Shown piece by piece: positions 10,853-23,600 of a stretch of DNA of 64,000 nucleotides (positions are counted from its first letter, which is position 1; each line of letters begins with the position of its first letter). Source of the DNA: Magicicada septendecula (lineage: Eukaryota > Arthropoda > Insecta > Hemiptera > Cicadidae); assembly GCA_034769895.1 (NCBI GenBank), contig CM068373.1, forward strand, positions 435,841,080-435,905,079, read 5' to 3'. Below the pieces are notes generated by a model that was not told the DNA's origin, searched no databases, and was given only the letters and a program-made list of their open reading frames with translations. Position numbers and translations under genes: made by a program.

Positions 10853-11719
10853 ATGAATTTCCTTCAGTTAACGGCACAGGTTCACGACAAAGATTCAGCG
10901 ATAGACTTTCTAAGAAATAAAAAAATTTTACATAACCCAAGGATGTGTATGAACGGCCATGAAATGAAACTGTATACGACAGGTAAAGACCGTTGGGTAT
11001 GTTCCAAAAAGGACTGCCGGGAATCCAAACAAGTGTGACAGGATACATTCCTAAATAATTCTCGGTTGGATTTCCGCGCGTTCGTGTACTTTATTTACTG
11101 TTGGAATAAGGAGTACACAACCGTGCAATATTGTGAAGACGAGTTGGATATGAATCACTCCACATGCATGGATTGGAACTCGTACATGCGAGAAGTGTGT
11201 GAGCACCATTTATTAACAAGTCCACAGGTTATTGGTGGACCTAATTTACATGTTGAAGTGGACGAGACTTGCTTCACTAAAAGAAAATATAATAGGGGAA
11301 GAGTTTTACCAAATCAATGGGTTTTTGGTGGAATTTGTCGTGAAACAAGAGACTGTTTACTTGTTACCGTTCCAGACAGATCCGCAGGAACTTTCGTGCC
11401 TTTAATAAACAAGTATGTTGCCCCAGGCACAACCGTTTTGTCCGATGAGTGGAGGGGATATCAAAATTTACAACAAAATTATCAACATTTAACAGTTAAC
11501 CATTTGACACAGTTTGTGAATCCAGTAACCCAAGCCCACACCCAAAATGTAGAAAGCATGTGGGCTAAGGCCAAAATGAGAAACAAAAGGCAATGGGGTA
11601 CTTCGCGACTGATGTTGGATTCATATCTGGCTGAATTTATGTGGTGACAAAGGTATCGAAATGATAATAAATTCGAAAAAATTATTGAACACATTGCACA
11701 ATTCATGCCTCCTCAATAA
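10853..11719 (+). pseudogene. Merlin transposase
   Basis: One frame runs from the ATG at 10853 to a TAA at 11717-11719, about 288 codons, interrupted by two TGA codons (11036-11038 and 11645-11647). The N-terminus has a zinc-ribbon-like region (CMNGHEMKL, then WVCSKKDC). The DDE core follows: HVEVDETCF (first Asp), TTVLSDEWRGY (second Asp) and HTQNVESMWAKAKM (last Glu), with KRKYNRGRV and WVFGGI typical of the Merlin/IS1595-like family. Each TGA precedes a Gln codon and each could be a former CGA. With both stops the protein is dead here. Confidence 0.88.
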
Positions 11720-11926
11720 TTTGTTGTATATTGTATATAATATCGTTGTATTTGTACTTATAAATTATGTTTGTAACTGTAATTAATTTGTAGTTGTTAG
11801 TGATGTAGGAAATTAATTGTAAAATGTAAGTAAATTTGTAATTAAAATTTAAATATAAAAAAAAATTAAAAAAATAAAAGTATATAAAAAATATAAAATA
11901 TATATATAATATACATAATATATATT

Positions 11927-14044
11927 ACGTTATTTTGTGACACTTACTTTTACACATACGCTCTTACTCGTATGCGCGCACTTACCCACGTCTCTGAGGT
12001 GATACTCTTCTTCAGCAGTATTTACCTTGATGCTCCCCGGCTGGGTCGCAGGCTTTGGTTGTTGGTTGAGTGTGGATAAGCGCGTGAATAACATTATAAG
12101 TTTTAATTTACAAGTAAAGAGTACAGAGGATTGAGCAGTGGTTGTGAAATTAGTACGACTGTTTCAAGAAAAGCATATTCATTTGATTTATTAAAAAACA
12201 GCAAATTGTCATGTTATTTAAATTGTTCAATGTGGGTTTCTTGTTATATGAACCCTTATATTCAATCCGAATATAATATACTCATAATATGTGTAACTCT
12301 GATTTCTTATACTTCTAAGACATAATATATACACACATAAATTATATATGACCTGAAATAGTACACAGACATATACATATAACACATATAAATATAATAG
12401 GAAACATAATTCATACGTATAACATTTAAATATTGATTTAGTCTTTACAAGTGTGGGTTCCAATGTATACCACGTAAATGTAACTTTTAATTAATTCAAA
12501 TATTAATAGAGAATCTTCTTTACGTTAATTGATTCTATTTTTACAGTCTCAATTAATTAACCATTACGTAAATCTCATATTTAAAAAATTACTCATTTAA
12601 TTAATTACAACATATAATAAACTATGGTTCTTTCTTGACCATTCAATTATGAGATTACTCTTATGATATTCTCTATTCTCATTTATATATTTAAACAATT
12701 ATTTATTCATTCTTTAAGTAAAAAAAAAAAATATATTAATGTTCTGTAAACTTGGTTATGGAAACTAGCTTTTGGTGATAGACTTCAGGGTCATTTATAA
12801 TGTTAAATAAATGTTCGAGTTCACCTGCATTTTTCCTGCACCCATTTAAATTGTTGTTACCGTCCTCCAGACTCTCGAGTTCGTTGATCCTCTTCGGTAT
12901 CAGCTCCTCTTGTCTCTATGTCGTTGAATTCCTCACTCCGTCTCCTGGATCCTGAGTTCTGACGTGGACCTCTAGTCTTGATGATAAACGGCTGGATGTA
13001 GCTGTATAGGCTGTCCCTGCGTCCTCTCGTAGATGTCTAGTTCCTCGTCCTCTTCTTTCTTGTCCCTCGTTGCTGTCTAGAAGTTCTACGTAGTTATGAC
13101 TCTTGTAGCTTCATTAATACAGTCTTTTATTTAAATCACTCGCTCTTTAATAACTGCACCAACGTAATGCCGGTTCCATCACACTCCAGTTTATTTAAAT
13201 ACTGTTCAAAACATTACTACACTTTGTAAAGTTTACGTTGTCGAGATGCGTGGAGTCCTCTTACTAAATGAATTTGATCTGAGCTGAAAGTGTCGCGCAC
13301 TGGGGTTTTATACTGCTGCTTGTTGCAATTCCTGTTGGAAACTGTTTCTGACAACTTTGGACTGGCCAGTGCGTCGGTTTCATCATCACTTTCAACCTAC
13401 GCGTCTTTTTATGTAGCGCACACTTTTTTATAAATATTATTACACCAATAGTTAGGTATAATATTAAACCTTGTCTCTGCAAATTTTGGTTGTTACCCTG
13501 TGCAAATTACGGCAGTTATGGCAAAATTTCACACGGTGTCTGAACCGTTCCCACGATTTATGACCACTTAACGCCAAATTGAAGCGCCAGGCGTCAGCTA
13601 TGTATTCACATATGTCGCTGATTCGTGTGACTTATGGTTCATGTACAATCCTCAAAAAACTGTGTGAAATCTTCCACCCTCTTTTGCATAATTGAACCTG
13701 TCTGTTATTTACACATGTACACATACACACACACTCAGACTGATACACAAGCAGCGGCAGGCTGCTCTGACGTCACCTCTGCCGGTCTTAGCGTGTTAAT
13801 AGCTCCCCTTTGTTACATTTTAAAAACCAACAAAGTCATATGCTTCCATATGCATGCTTACGTAAAATATTTGATTTACTTAAATTTAAATATTGCTTAT
13901 ATTTATTACATTCTTTCTTATCTGTAACGTATACTTATTATACTATTATGTACATCTTACATATTTTATACTTATATACGAAAACACGTTATCATACCTC
14001 AGTCAGGGGTTGATACATATACTTATGCTAAACGTATCGTTGCA
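11927..14044 (-). repeat. gypsy-1 3' LTR
   Basis: This direct repeat matches 29844-31971 over about 2.12 kb. On the minus strand it starts TGCAACGATACG and ends ACAAAATAACGT, so it lacks the usual terminal CA at its 3' edge. The 5' LTR may extend further (see that entry), so the last ~130 bp of this 3' LTR may be missing. A minus-strand purine-rich run with AGCAGGGGAA lies just upstream (14045-14065) and is the likely second-strand primer. Confidence 0.8.
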
Positions 14045-14192
14045 TAAATTCCCCTGCTGGGTAAAATAAAATTTGAATTCACAATTTTACAACTCACAAT
14101 TATTGGTTATAAGGGTTCTTATAATTTTTCATTTTCCCTGGGTGGATTACGTCCCTACCATGGACTTATAAATTGACTATTTATTAATTCCT

Positions 14193-15080
14193 TTATCCAT
14201 AGAATTTACGGAATGCTGATGCATGGTACTTTCCAATGATCTTGTTTCTTGTTGGATCGTAGACGATAAATGTGTATCGTCCTTTCCTCCTTTGTAATAA
14301 GTAGGGTCCCTCATACAGTCTGAATAGTTTCTTTGCTGTATTGTCGATTCGTTTTCCCACTGGATTACTTTTTAGTAGCACACTCTCTCCTTCATGGAAT
14401 GTGATGAGTTTGTGCGTTCTGTTGAACCTCTCGATCCTCTTTTCTCCAAGTTTTTCCATCCTCTTCTTCGCATTGTCGTACTTGTGACTTAATGGAATTT
14501 GTAGATTTTGGTTTGGAGGTTTGTCAATGTTTCTCGACCAGAATCTATTGGGTTTCTTATTTGTTTCCAGTTCCACCGGCGTATATCCCGTAGCTTCACT
14601 GTATATATCATTTATAGCTTGTTCAAAAAATGATAAGTACTCTGCCCATCAATTATGTTGTTCATTACAGTAGATGCGTAAATGTTTTCCTAACTCTTTA
14701 TTTACCCTCTCAGCAAGGTTTCCTTGTGGATGTCGTATTGACGTTAACACTGGTTGCATGCCGTGCTGAGTTAGCGTTTCCGTCCATGCTTTATTTTGGA
14801 ATTGTTTACCTTGGTCACTCAATATCTTTTTGATTTGACCATACTTCGGTACATATTTGCGTAGTATGACATTCAGTACACTTTTTGTGGTAGGTGTTCG
14901 AATAGCGTAGAGTCGAACTGCCTTGGTGAACACATCTATACATACAAGTATGTGCTTCGTACCCCCGTGAATAGCTCTCGGAAATGGGCCCAGGAAGTCT
15001 ACTGCTACTAATTCTCCCTTTTCCTGTGTCTTTATATTTTGCATATCTACGTATGTGTGAAGATTCATGCTGTTTGACAT
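14193..15080 (-). pseudogene. gypsy-1 integrase (core and C-terminal domain)
   Basis: The core (14649-15080) shows AVDFLGPFPR (first Asp), KKILSDQGKQF (second Asp) and NLAERVNKELG (Glu), an intact DDE triad. The C-terminal part (14193-14576) has FHEGESVLLK and FRLYEGPYLL, typical of the chromatin/DNA-binding tail of gypsy integrases. Core and tail share one frame and are split only by a TGA just below 14649. The zinc-finger part lies upstream in another frame (15065-15247). The enzyme would insert element cDNA into the genome. Confidence 0.82.
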
Positions 15081-15247
15081 TCATAGCATCCTTTTAAGAT
15101 TGCTTTAATTCTTCTAAACATATTATTCAAAATGAAGTCTTCCTTCAAAGCTAAATGACATTTTAAAGCAGACGCATGTGCTAAACTTTGATGGCATGGG
15201 GTATAGTTAGTGTTTTTAACATCTCTGGTGATAGGACTATTTTCCAA
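15065..15247 (-). pseudogene. gypsy-1 integrase zinc-binding domain fragment
   Basis: A short frame with HQSLAHASALKCHLA and GCYECQTA recalls the H-H-C-C finger at the N-terminus of retroviral-type integrases. It overlaps the core frame by a few bases in a different frame, so at least one indel separates them. The upstream RNase H fragment overlaps its other end. Confidence 0.65.
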
Positions 15248-15980
15248 TCATAATTTACGAGTTTATACAATATACTATTTTTTATCGTATACCTACTAGA
15301 TAGTGTTGATAATTTCAAGTGACTGATCTGCGGATCTTTATTTTGTTCACTTGCTAGATTACTTAGCAAATATTTAACTCTATCATCTGTTTGATAAGTA
15401 ATATTTAATATTTTCACATCGTTCCACTTAGCTTCATGAGTTTCTTGTGTCTCTTGTGGTGGATAACGACTTAGTGTGTCGGCAATTATATTATCCGAGC
15501 CTTTACAATATTTTATTGTGAATGAATACTCTTGTATGGCCAGTATCCATCTCATTAGTCGTGCATTTGTTGCTTTACAACTTAATAAAAATGAAAGCGC
15601 TTGATGATCCGTGTGTATTTCAAAGTGTGTTCCATACACATAATAATGAAACTGCTTCAAGGCGTAGACTATCGCTAAGATTTCCTTTTCTGACGTACAG
15701 TAGTGTTTTTCTGCTCCTTTGAAGACTCGACTGGCGTATGCGATGACTCGTAGCTCTCCGTGTTTATCTTCTTGATACAGGACACTTCCAACTGCATAGT
15801 CACTGGCATCTGTGTAGATTATATATCGTCCTTCCCGTTGTGGATGATGCAGCATAATGTTATGTAGAAAGTTTTTTCACTTCACGGAACGCTTCTTCAT
15901 GATGTACCTCCCATTTCCATTTACTTTCTTTTCTAGTGAGTTCTAGAAGTGGTTGGATTCTCTCCGCATATAACGATGAA
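15181..15980 (-). pseudogene. gypsy-1 RNase H domain
   Basis: The frame 15181-15855 opens with YTDASDYAVGSVLYQ (catalytic Asp), then YCTSEKEILAIVYALKQF (catalytic Glu), HTDHQALSFLL (Asp) and DNIIADTLSRYP, the usual end of gypsy RNase H. The short stretch 15856-15980 continues the RT-RNase H linker in another frame after a frameshift. The domain removes the RNA strand during reverse transcription. Confidence 0.82.
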
Positions 15981-15985
15981 AAATG

Positions 15986-16813
15986 TCAGTAGTAACCCGT
16001 GAGTCCTAGGAATGCTCTTAACCCTTTTATGTTCTTGGGTCTTGGGAACTCCGTTATACTTTGTAGCTTGCAAGGGTCTGTTTGTATTCCCTTGTCAGAT
16101 ATTATATGACCTAAGAATTTTATTGAAGTTTTAATAAAGTCATATTTCTCTAACTTCAAAGATAGATTAGTGTCTCTGAACTTTTGAAATATAGTGTTCA
16201 GATGCTGAAGGTGTTCTTCCAACGTTGTTGAGATTACAAGGATGTCGTCCACAAAGAACATGGTGTATGGTTCCACCTCTGGTCCTAGTGCATTTTCCAA
16301 ACACTTTACAATTGCTGCGAGGCTTGTACTCAATCCAAAGGGTACTACTCGATGTTGGTAGCTTTTGTTTTTGTACAGGAATGCGGTGTATTTGCGATCT
16401 TGTTTACGAATGGGAATTTGCCAAAATGACGAAGTCAAGTCTAACTTGGTTAGATATTTTGCTCCTTGACACTTGTTAAATAGTTCTTCTATATTCGGTG
16501 CACAATCAAAATCCTTTTCGACGACACTATTTAGATTCCTCATGTCTAAACACAGCCTTATTTCGTCCGTCTTCTTTTTGACAACGAGAGGATTGATGAA
16601 GCCACTGTTGGACCGCTCTATTACGCCGTTATCCAACATTCTTCTGATTTCCTCTTCGACTGGTTCCGCATATTTAATGGGAACCGGATATGTCCTCCGT
16701 ACGAACTTAGTAGGATCGGTGACCTGAATCTTGTGTTCATAGGCATTCGTAATTGTAGGAACGTCGCTAAATATATCTTGATATTCCTGTATCAATTCTT
16801 CTATTAATTCCAT
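15986..16813 (-). pseudogene. gypsy-1 reverse transcriptase
   Basis: Full finger-palm motifs are present: EEEIRRMLDNGVIERS, RLCLDMRNLN, TKLDLTSSFWQIPI, VPFGLSTS and the active site FFVDDILVIS. The thumb follows, with KFLGHIISDKGIQTDP and RAFLGLTGYY. It ends at a stop just before the RNase H linker and begins just after an in-frame TAA that separates it from the protease (same frame). This is the polymerase of the element. The domain itself is uninterrupted, but the polyprotein is not. Confidence 0.85.
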
Positions 16814-16816
16814 TCC

Positions 16817-17389
16817 TTAGTGTTGATTGTCCTCTTGCATATTGATATTACTTCCAGCGTGGTTTACACCTGGTCTGGAGATGACGATTGGTTCCTGTTC
16901 TTCTTCCACGTTGTTCTGACTTTCTTCAAATTTAATTTTGTAGAGTCCTCCCTCAACTTTGCATGTCATTGAATTATTTTCTAAATTAATAACAGATCCT
17001 AATTTATTTAACACGTCGATACCTATGATACAGTCATATGTAAGCTTGTCTACTATTATCATAGGAATATCACATACAAGTTCATTACATTTTAAATTAA
17101 CATATATTTGTTGTGTGGCAATCTGTTTAATTTTAGTTGCCATTGTTATGTAATAATTGTTAATCGGTAACACTGATGCATGTTTGAAATGGTTTTTATT
17201 CCGGTTGATGCAGGTCTGGCTGATTACGGATACCTCACTTCCTGTGTCAATGAGAATCTTCATATTTACATTGTTTATTGTCCCCCCTAATATAGGACAA
17301 TAGGTGTACGATACCGTTATTTCCTGTTGTGGATTGTTTGTATCGTTTAGGGTGGTGCGCAACTCATGCGTGTGCAGGTCATTTAACAA
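16817..17389 (-). pseudogene. gypsy-1 aspartic protease
   Basis: MKILIDTGSEVSVISQ is the DTG active-site loop of a retropepsin, followed by a hydrophobic flap region and DCIIGIDVLNKLGS, the second conserved block (usually IIG-D-L). It would cut the gag-pol polyprotein. The open frame actually continues upstream without a stop to the TGA that ends gag (17471), so gag and protease share a frame across a single TGA. Confidence 0.82.
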
Positions 17390-17470
17390 GCCTGTTCGTT
17401 CCGGTATTTTGTTGGAATACTTGTCACTTTTAAAACCTGTTTGAGCTGGCGGCCGGCGTCTCCCTCGCCG

Positions 17471-18070
17471 TCATTCATTTTTCTTCTCCCTTGTTGTGTT
17501 CTTCTCACTCCCTCTCTCTTTGGATGTAGACGGGCGTGTCAGCTGTTGAACACTTTTATTTTCATAATTCTTCTTATTATTATTTGCATTTATATTCTGT
17601 ACATTCGCATTGTACGGTTTTAATTGCTTTTTAGCCGTACCTGGATGCAAGTACGCTCCTTTATGTGGAGTTGTATTACCTTTTTCAAAGGGTTGTTTAT
17701 ACTCTTTCCAATTCTCTTCTCTCTTCGCAAACTGCGTCGATTTTTGTTGTATTGGATTATGCGTAGAATACTGCTGCTGCTGCGGCTGGTTCTCTCTTCT
17801 CTCGTATTGTTTATTAACAAACTGCGATGACTGTGTTACAAGAATAAGAAGTTCCTCTATGGTTTTAACTCCTTGGGTATAAACAGCAAGTCTAATGTGT
17901 CTGTCAAAATGGTAGCTTAATTTCAATACTAATTCGTGCTCCGTGAAACTGGGTCTAAGATGCTTACACCGTTCGACGAGTTGTATTATGTAGTCTTCCA
18001 TGGAATGTTTGCTGTTGACGTAATACCGTCCATACTCCAGCTGGTCTCGTACCTCTCTCTGGGTATGTAT
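17471..18070 (-). pseudogene. gypsy-1 gag, C-terminal part
   Basis: Just left of the gypsy-2 insertion the frame reads QREVRDQLEYG, then SKHSMEDYIIQLVERC and HELVLKLSYHFD, a retrotransposon capsid C-terminal domain. A basic, Asn/Gln-rich tail follows and ends in KKNE at a TGA. No CCHC zinc knuckle is present, unlike most gypsy gags. The next codon after TGA is CGG, and the frame stays open into the protease. Removing gypsy-2 and one 4-bp TSD copy brings this frame into phase with 27968-28678. Confidence 0.78.
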
Positions 18071-20258
18071 TGAAACCCCTACTTCATTTTGAGTAGTTAA
18101 AACAAAAAGAATATTTCTTTTTGTAAAGAGGGGTTACATGTTAATTAAAACTAGGCTAAGGCCTAGAGAAGCTAAAAATTGCGCTGGATCCAGTAAGACG
18201 GGACTTGCAATAAAAACTCAAGAATTAAATAATTAACAATGGTTTTATTATTCTATCTCATAATATTGATAACAAAAAACAACAGTGATTTAGAATTCCC
18301 CTTTTAAATGGTTAACTAAAGAAGTATACCCTCTCAACAAGGCCACCTGAAAAATATTAACTGAGTCCATGAAAATAATTGCTATGTCACCATCAATGAA
18401 TTGAAAATGTAAAATAATCATTAACCTCAAAATAAAACTCCCATTAAACTATTTCTTGAAATATAAAATTTATATCATATGTTTCTTTTAAAATGCAGTA
18501 TATAAATTGATGAAGGTAAATAATTTCATTCACAGTTACTATTAATAATTAAAATAATTATTCATCCAATTTAAATGAACTTTAAAGGTGACACTTACTA
18601 TACTTGTTAAATAAAATAATTAATTTTCATAAAGAAATGATCAGCCACGATTATTGAGATAGAATACTCGTCTACTGGTGTATATAAATTCTAATAATAA
18701 TAAAATCCCTATATCCCACCAAAAGTACAGCAATGCATAATATTTATATATATATATATATCCCCCAAAATGTACACAGAAATATACAGACATAACACGT
18801 TCCACAAGACAAATTACATATACAATAGTATACAAATACATAAAGGTCTCTTGCCACGCCCTTTTTTTTTTTATTAGCCTTCTGGTGTATATAAATTCTA
18901 ATCTTCTTCTTTATAGGAATCCCAATTAGGATTAAAGATTTATTTCTATAAATGTACCCCCATGGTGTGGGTTACTTGCACGTCATGTGTATCATAAGGT
19001 ATTGCATACAAATGTCCCCAGGACATTAAAATTTAAAACCAAGTGCCTAAGTGGCTAAGTGCTAAAATACTTAATTAAGGTGAGAAATAAAAAATGTTTA
19101 AAATAAATAACGCCCCCCAGTTACCATGATTAAAATAAAGAATTTATATAGACTAAAATAGGGCCAATTAATGAAAGGGAAAAATTGCTCAATATTAGCA
19201 CCTTATATAAAAAAATACATTTGTGTGTCAGAGACAGACATGTTTCTTCAATTTATAACCAGTCTCAACAACCTTGTTTCAACAACCTTGTTTCGACAAA
19301 CAAGTTGAAAAGTGTTTCGACATGCACAGCTTGGTTGAAACTAATTAAAAATAACACCTACCTCCCCAGTAATCTTTTTATACAAATGACATAACCAGAT
19401 TTTAAAAATAAGAGAAAATATGTTTTTATGCATAGTAAATTAAACTTGAGAAAATGGGTAATAACAAAACTGACTTTAAATCTGTAGCGAAAGTACTATA
19501 AAGAAATGAGTGGAAATCTAAGTTGGATGCTGTGTTGTAGACATGTCAGTCTCTGAACTGACAATTTACTATACATGTATTGAAATTTACAATTAATACT
19601 TAGTGTTCACACTAAACTGTCCCATCAATTGGAGATCCAAATGAATGTATACTTGAACGGTAAAAACTGATGATTATTTATGACTGGTGCCATGTTGATT
19701 CTACGTGTGAATATAAATGGATATTTTTCACCTGCTTATATGTGCCCAGAAGGATGATCTTTTATTTATAGCGTGGCGATCTCATGATTGGCATGTTGTT
19801 GCGGACGTTGTTCTCTTCGGTGTCGAGTGTGGAGCTTTTAAGATGTCATTTCGTTCAGTGGCAGCAGGACTTGTCTCTGTTCAGTGAACCCGCAGTCATT
19901 AAGAAACTTATCTCATATTTAAAAGAAGTCGACGCTAGATTTTCACACCTCTCTCCACCGAAGAGATTTTCTACGAGGTCCTCAGCTAGGCTTCGATTTT
20001 GAGACCAACCTTAACAGAAAATTCCGTTCGTTGTCCGTTTGTAAGGAAATTCTCACCAGGACGCAGCACTGTTTTAAAACTGCTGCAAAATCTCAGCAGA
20101 TGGCGACACGGATCAAACAGTGAAAATTCGAAAACGGTAGCCTCTCCTATCCGCGGGTAGAGAGCAGCACTCCTTATTACATTAACTTTTGTACTGTCTT
20201 TACCGTCAAAAAAAAAAAAATGCCAATAAACTCGCGCTGAATCATTTGACTCAGCACA
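18071..20258 (-). repeat. gypsy-2 3' LTR
   Basis: This 2188-bp LTR (plus strand TGAAACCCCTACTTC to GACTCAGCACA) is almost identical to 25783-27963. It differs by a 17-bp local duplication of a CAACCTTGTTTC unit near 19270, shorter poly-C and TA runs, and a few substitutions. It follows the purine tract at 20259-20275. No gene is seen inside it. Confidence 0.93.
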
Positions 20259-20290
20259 CCCTCACCCCAAAAGGGCAACATAGTTGCCCC
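20259..20290 (-). promoter_or_regulatory. gypsy-2 polypurine tract with adjacent hairpin
   Basis: Directly upstream of the 3' LTR the minus strand reads TTTTGGGGTGAGGG, the expected purine primer for second-strand synthesis. Immediately before it, GGGCAAC-ATA-GTTGCCC (20274-20290) forms a perfect 7-bp hairpin. The tract's role follows from its position; the hairpin's role is unknown. Confidence 0.65.
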
Positions 20291-20618
20291 AACGTTAAAT
20301 GCCAGGAGGGTACCCTGCAGTGTACCTCTCCCCAAAAAAATACCGGTGGACGTGGTGGTTGGGTTGGCTCAGCTGAGCTTGCTCTCAGGAGAACAGAATT
20401 CAAAAGGAAAACGAAAGAGACGAAAGAAGATATGTATTATGTAAGTGTGCGGGTGCTGCATGCTGACCTGATCAGAGTCCGCATACAGCACAAGAGAGAG
20501 AGCTAAAGACAAAAGAAAGATTCCTACGCGTAGATATTCCGATCTCCTGAGGCTCGCCCCATTCGCCTGAACACGACTTCCACATTTAACATGGACCTCC
20601 GTCCTATCTTTACGGGGA
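20291..20618 (-). other. gypsy-2 3' untranslated region
   Basis: About 330 bp separate the pol stop from the purine tract. Frames here are short and show no membrane or signal segments, so an env gene is not supported. Confidence 0.55.
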
Positions 20619-23600
20619 CTATCCCCCTTCGAACGTTTTGGATAGCCCCCGACAACGTTTAAGTTTGGAAATGTGGCTTGTCAACAACTTTTGTTTGTCT
20701 CCCGGTACGCCCAGCCGGGCCGTCACCGGTGACGTAAATCCTATGATTCGGTATGGCCCCGACCAACGGTAGCATAGCTTCGCAGCACGTTTGTCGGCGG
20801 CAGAGCTGAGTGGGTGGCTTTGGCAATAGACCCAGTCACCAATCCGGAAGGGGTTTGGAATACGCCCCTGATTATAACGCCGCTCGTGCGCTCGCAGCAA
20901 ATTCTTCCGAGCCATTTTCCATCTCTCCGCAGTTTTATTATTGGGCTCCCGCGGCAGAAGATCTTCGATATCCCATAGGTTGGTCAACGGGAGTGCGGGC
21001 GAGAATCCAAACAAAATTTCAAAGGGCACGGCCTGATGACTGTCGTGTCTGGCCGTGTTGAAGTCTAATTGTAACCACTTCAGATTCTGATCCCAGGTGG
21101 TTTGTTGCTCAGCGTGATAAGCAATCAAGGCGGACCGGAGATTCCGATTGAATCTCTCCGCATGGGACGGTTGTGGATAATAAGGGGAAGTGGTTACGTG
21201 TTTGATGCCACTGGCGAAACACATACGCCTGAATTCATTTGAAATAAATTGCGGGCCATTGTCCGAGACAATGATGGTCGGAAGACCGAAATGCTGAAAA
21301 ACGTGGTTCTGTAAAGCGTTGATGGTCAAACGAGCGGTTGCCTGCCGTAAGGGCAGTAGCCAGGCAAACTTTGAAAAAGCATCTACACAAACAAGCAGGT
21401 AAGCATTACCTGACTTGCTACGGGGGAACGGCCCCACGTAGTCAATAAATAACTTTTCCATTGGTCTGCTCGCCACCTCAGAAGATAACAACCCTAGTTT
21501 GGTGTTCTGGGCAGGCTTACTCAAGCCACACAGATGACAGTTTTTTACTCTCGTCGTGATGTCTCTATCCATGCCCTTCCAGATAAAATGTTTCCTAATA
21601 CTGGAAATGGTCTTCGAAATTCCCTTGTGGCCTCCGATTGGGGAATCATGGTAGTAACTGAAGACCATGGGCACTAATTTGCTAGGCAGCACGATTTTAG
21701 GTGCTCGTCCTTTTCTTTCTCGACAGCAAAGGACTCCCTTGGACAAGAAATAAGGGGCCTGTACGTTACCCTGCTTAATATTTTGGATGACTTGACCCAG
21801 CACTTCGTCGTTTAACTGATGGGGTAACACATCAGTGAAGGCTAATGGAAAATCGAGAAGAACGGAACAGGGTTGCTCAGCTTGGGCATCACTGGGTTGG
21901 GAAAACATACGGGATAAGGCATCTGCAACCACATTCTGGGATCCCCTGATGTGTTGCACGGTGAACTTAAAGGATGAGATTTTCACCACCCATCTACCAA
22001 TTTTACCCAGTTGCCGGGGATGAGCTAGAAGCCATGAGAGAGCCTGATTATCGGTCTCTAGCAGGAACTCAGCATGTTCCAGGAAACGCCTGAACTTATC
22101 TAGAGCGTATACAACAGCTAAACACTCTAGCTCATAAACGGATGATTTACGTTCTTGCTGGGTCAACGTGCGTGAGATAAAAGCCACAGGCTGCCTAGCG
22201 TCGTCAATAACCTGGGAAAGGACCGCTCTGAGCGCAACCGAACTCGCGTCCGTCTGCAAAATGAACGGCTTTGAAAAGTCGGGCATCCGCAACACCAGTG
22301 GGGAAATGATGGCTTCCTTTAAGGTATCAAAAGCCTTCTGTTGGTTTTCCCCCCATGAAAACTTTGCCCCCTTCTTCCTCAGTTCATTCAAGGGAGCGGC
22401 AATTTCAGCGATATTCGGTATGAAACGCCGATAAAAATTTATCATACCGACGAATCTCGCTATGCCTTTCGCATCCCTTGGCGGAGGAAAGTCACGGATG
22501 CCTTGTGTCCTCTCTGGGTCTACCGTCACGCCCTTGTATGAAATTAAATGGCCCAAGAAAGAAATACTCTCTTGGGCGAAACGAACCTTTTCGGGATTGA
22601 CAGTGAGGCCAGCCTCTCTTAAACGACCCAACACCTCTCTCAAATGCCGCAGATGATCCTCGAAAGTCTCACTATACACCAACAGATCGTCAAGATAATT
22701 ATAGATGAAACGGAATTTGACGTCGTGAAAGACAGTGTCAAGAAGGCGAGTAAGTGTCTGGGCCCCCACAGCCAAACCCATGGGAACCCTTGTGTACTGG
22801 TACAAATTCCAGGGTACACAAAAAGCTGTGTATGGTTTACTTTCTTTGGCAAGAGGTATCTGATGATAGGCCGCGTTCAGATCGATAATGGTATAAAATC
22901 TGGCCCCACTGAACCAATCAAAGGCCGAATGTAAATCCGGGAGGGGAACAGAATCCACCTCGATATTGGCGTTCAACTTCCTGTAATCTATTACCATTCT
23001 TTGTTTGCCACCAGGCTTTGGCACTAAAAATGCTGGACTGGCATAGCTGGAATGAGAAGGTTCAATCACCCCTTGGTCCAATAATTCTTGAACCTTCGCT
23101 CGCAGAATGGTCATCTTAGGAGGGGCAAACTTGTAAGGGTGTGACCTCACTATTTTCGTATCTGTAAGACTGATTTTATATTCCAGCAGGTGTGTGAGTC
23201 CCAAAGTAGGAGTTAACACCTCGGGAAATTCCTCACACAAATGATCTAAGGCCGTCTGCTGGGATGGAGTGAGATGGTCTCGTGCAGAATCGGGACACGC
23301 TACTTCTTGGATACCCGGCTTAGCGCCCTGGTACCCAAGGAACGGAATTAAAACCTCCCGATTAAATTTAAAAAAACATTGGTGCGCTTGGATGTCCAGC
23401 ACGAGACCACTTTTTGCGATAAAATCGGCACCAATGATACAATCCACTCCCAGAGCAGGAGAAACCAGAAAAGACCACACCCAAGAAAACCCATCAATTT
23501 TGATCTTAAAGGAAGTAACCCGGGAGATAGGCAAGATTTCACGGGATGCCGTCCAGCATATAGCAGATGACTTTTCTGACCTTTTAATTAAACCCTGTCG

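Noticed and set aside
10853-11719. Merlin transposase looks like bacterial IS1595/ISXO2-type proteins, suggesting bacterial transfer
   Set aside because: Merlin is an established eukaryotic superfamily; the TIRs, 8-bp TSD and AT-rich eukaryotic flanks explain it without transfer.
11880-11927. A short AT-rich TSD for gypsy-1
   Set aside because: Both flanks are runs of A/T, so any 4-5-bp match would be by chance.
20259-20618. env-like gene in gypsy-2
   Set aside because: Only short frames; no signal peptide, furin site or membrane segment.
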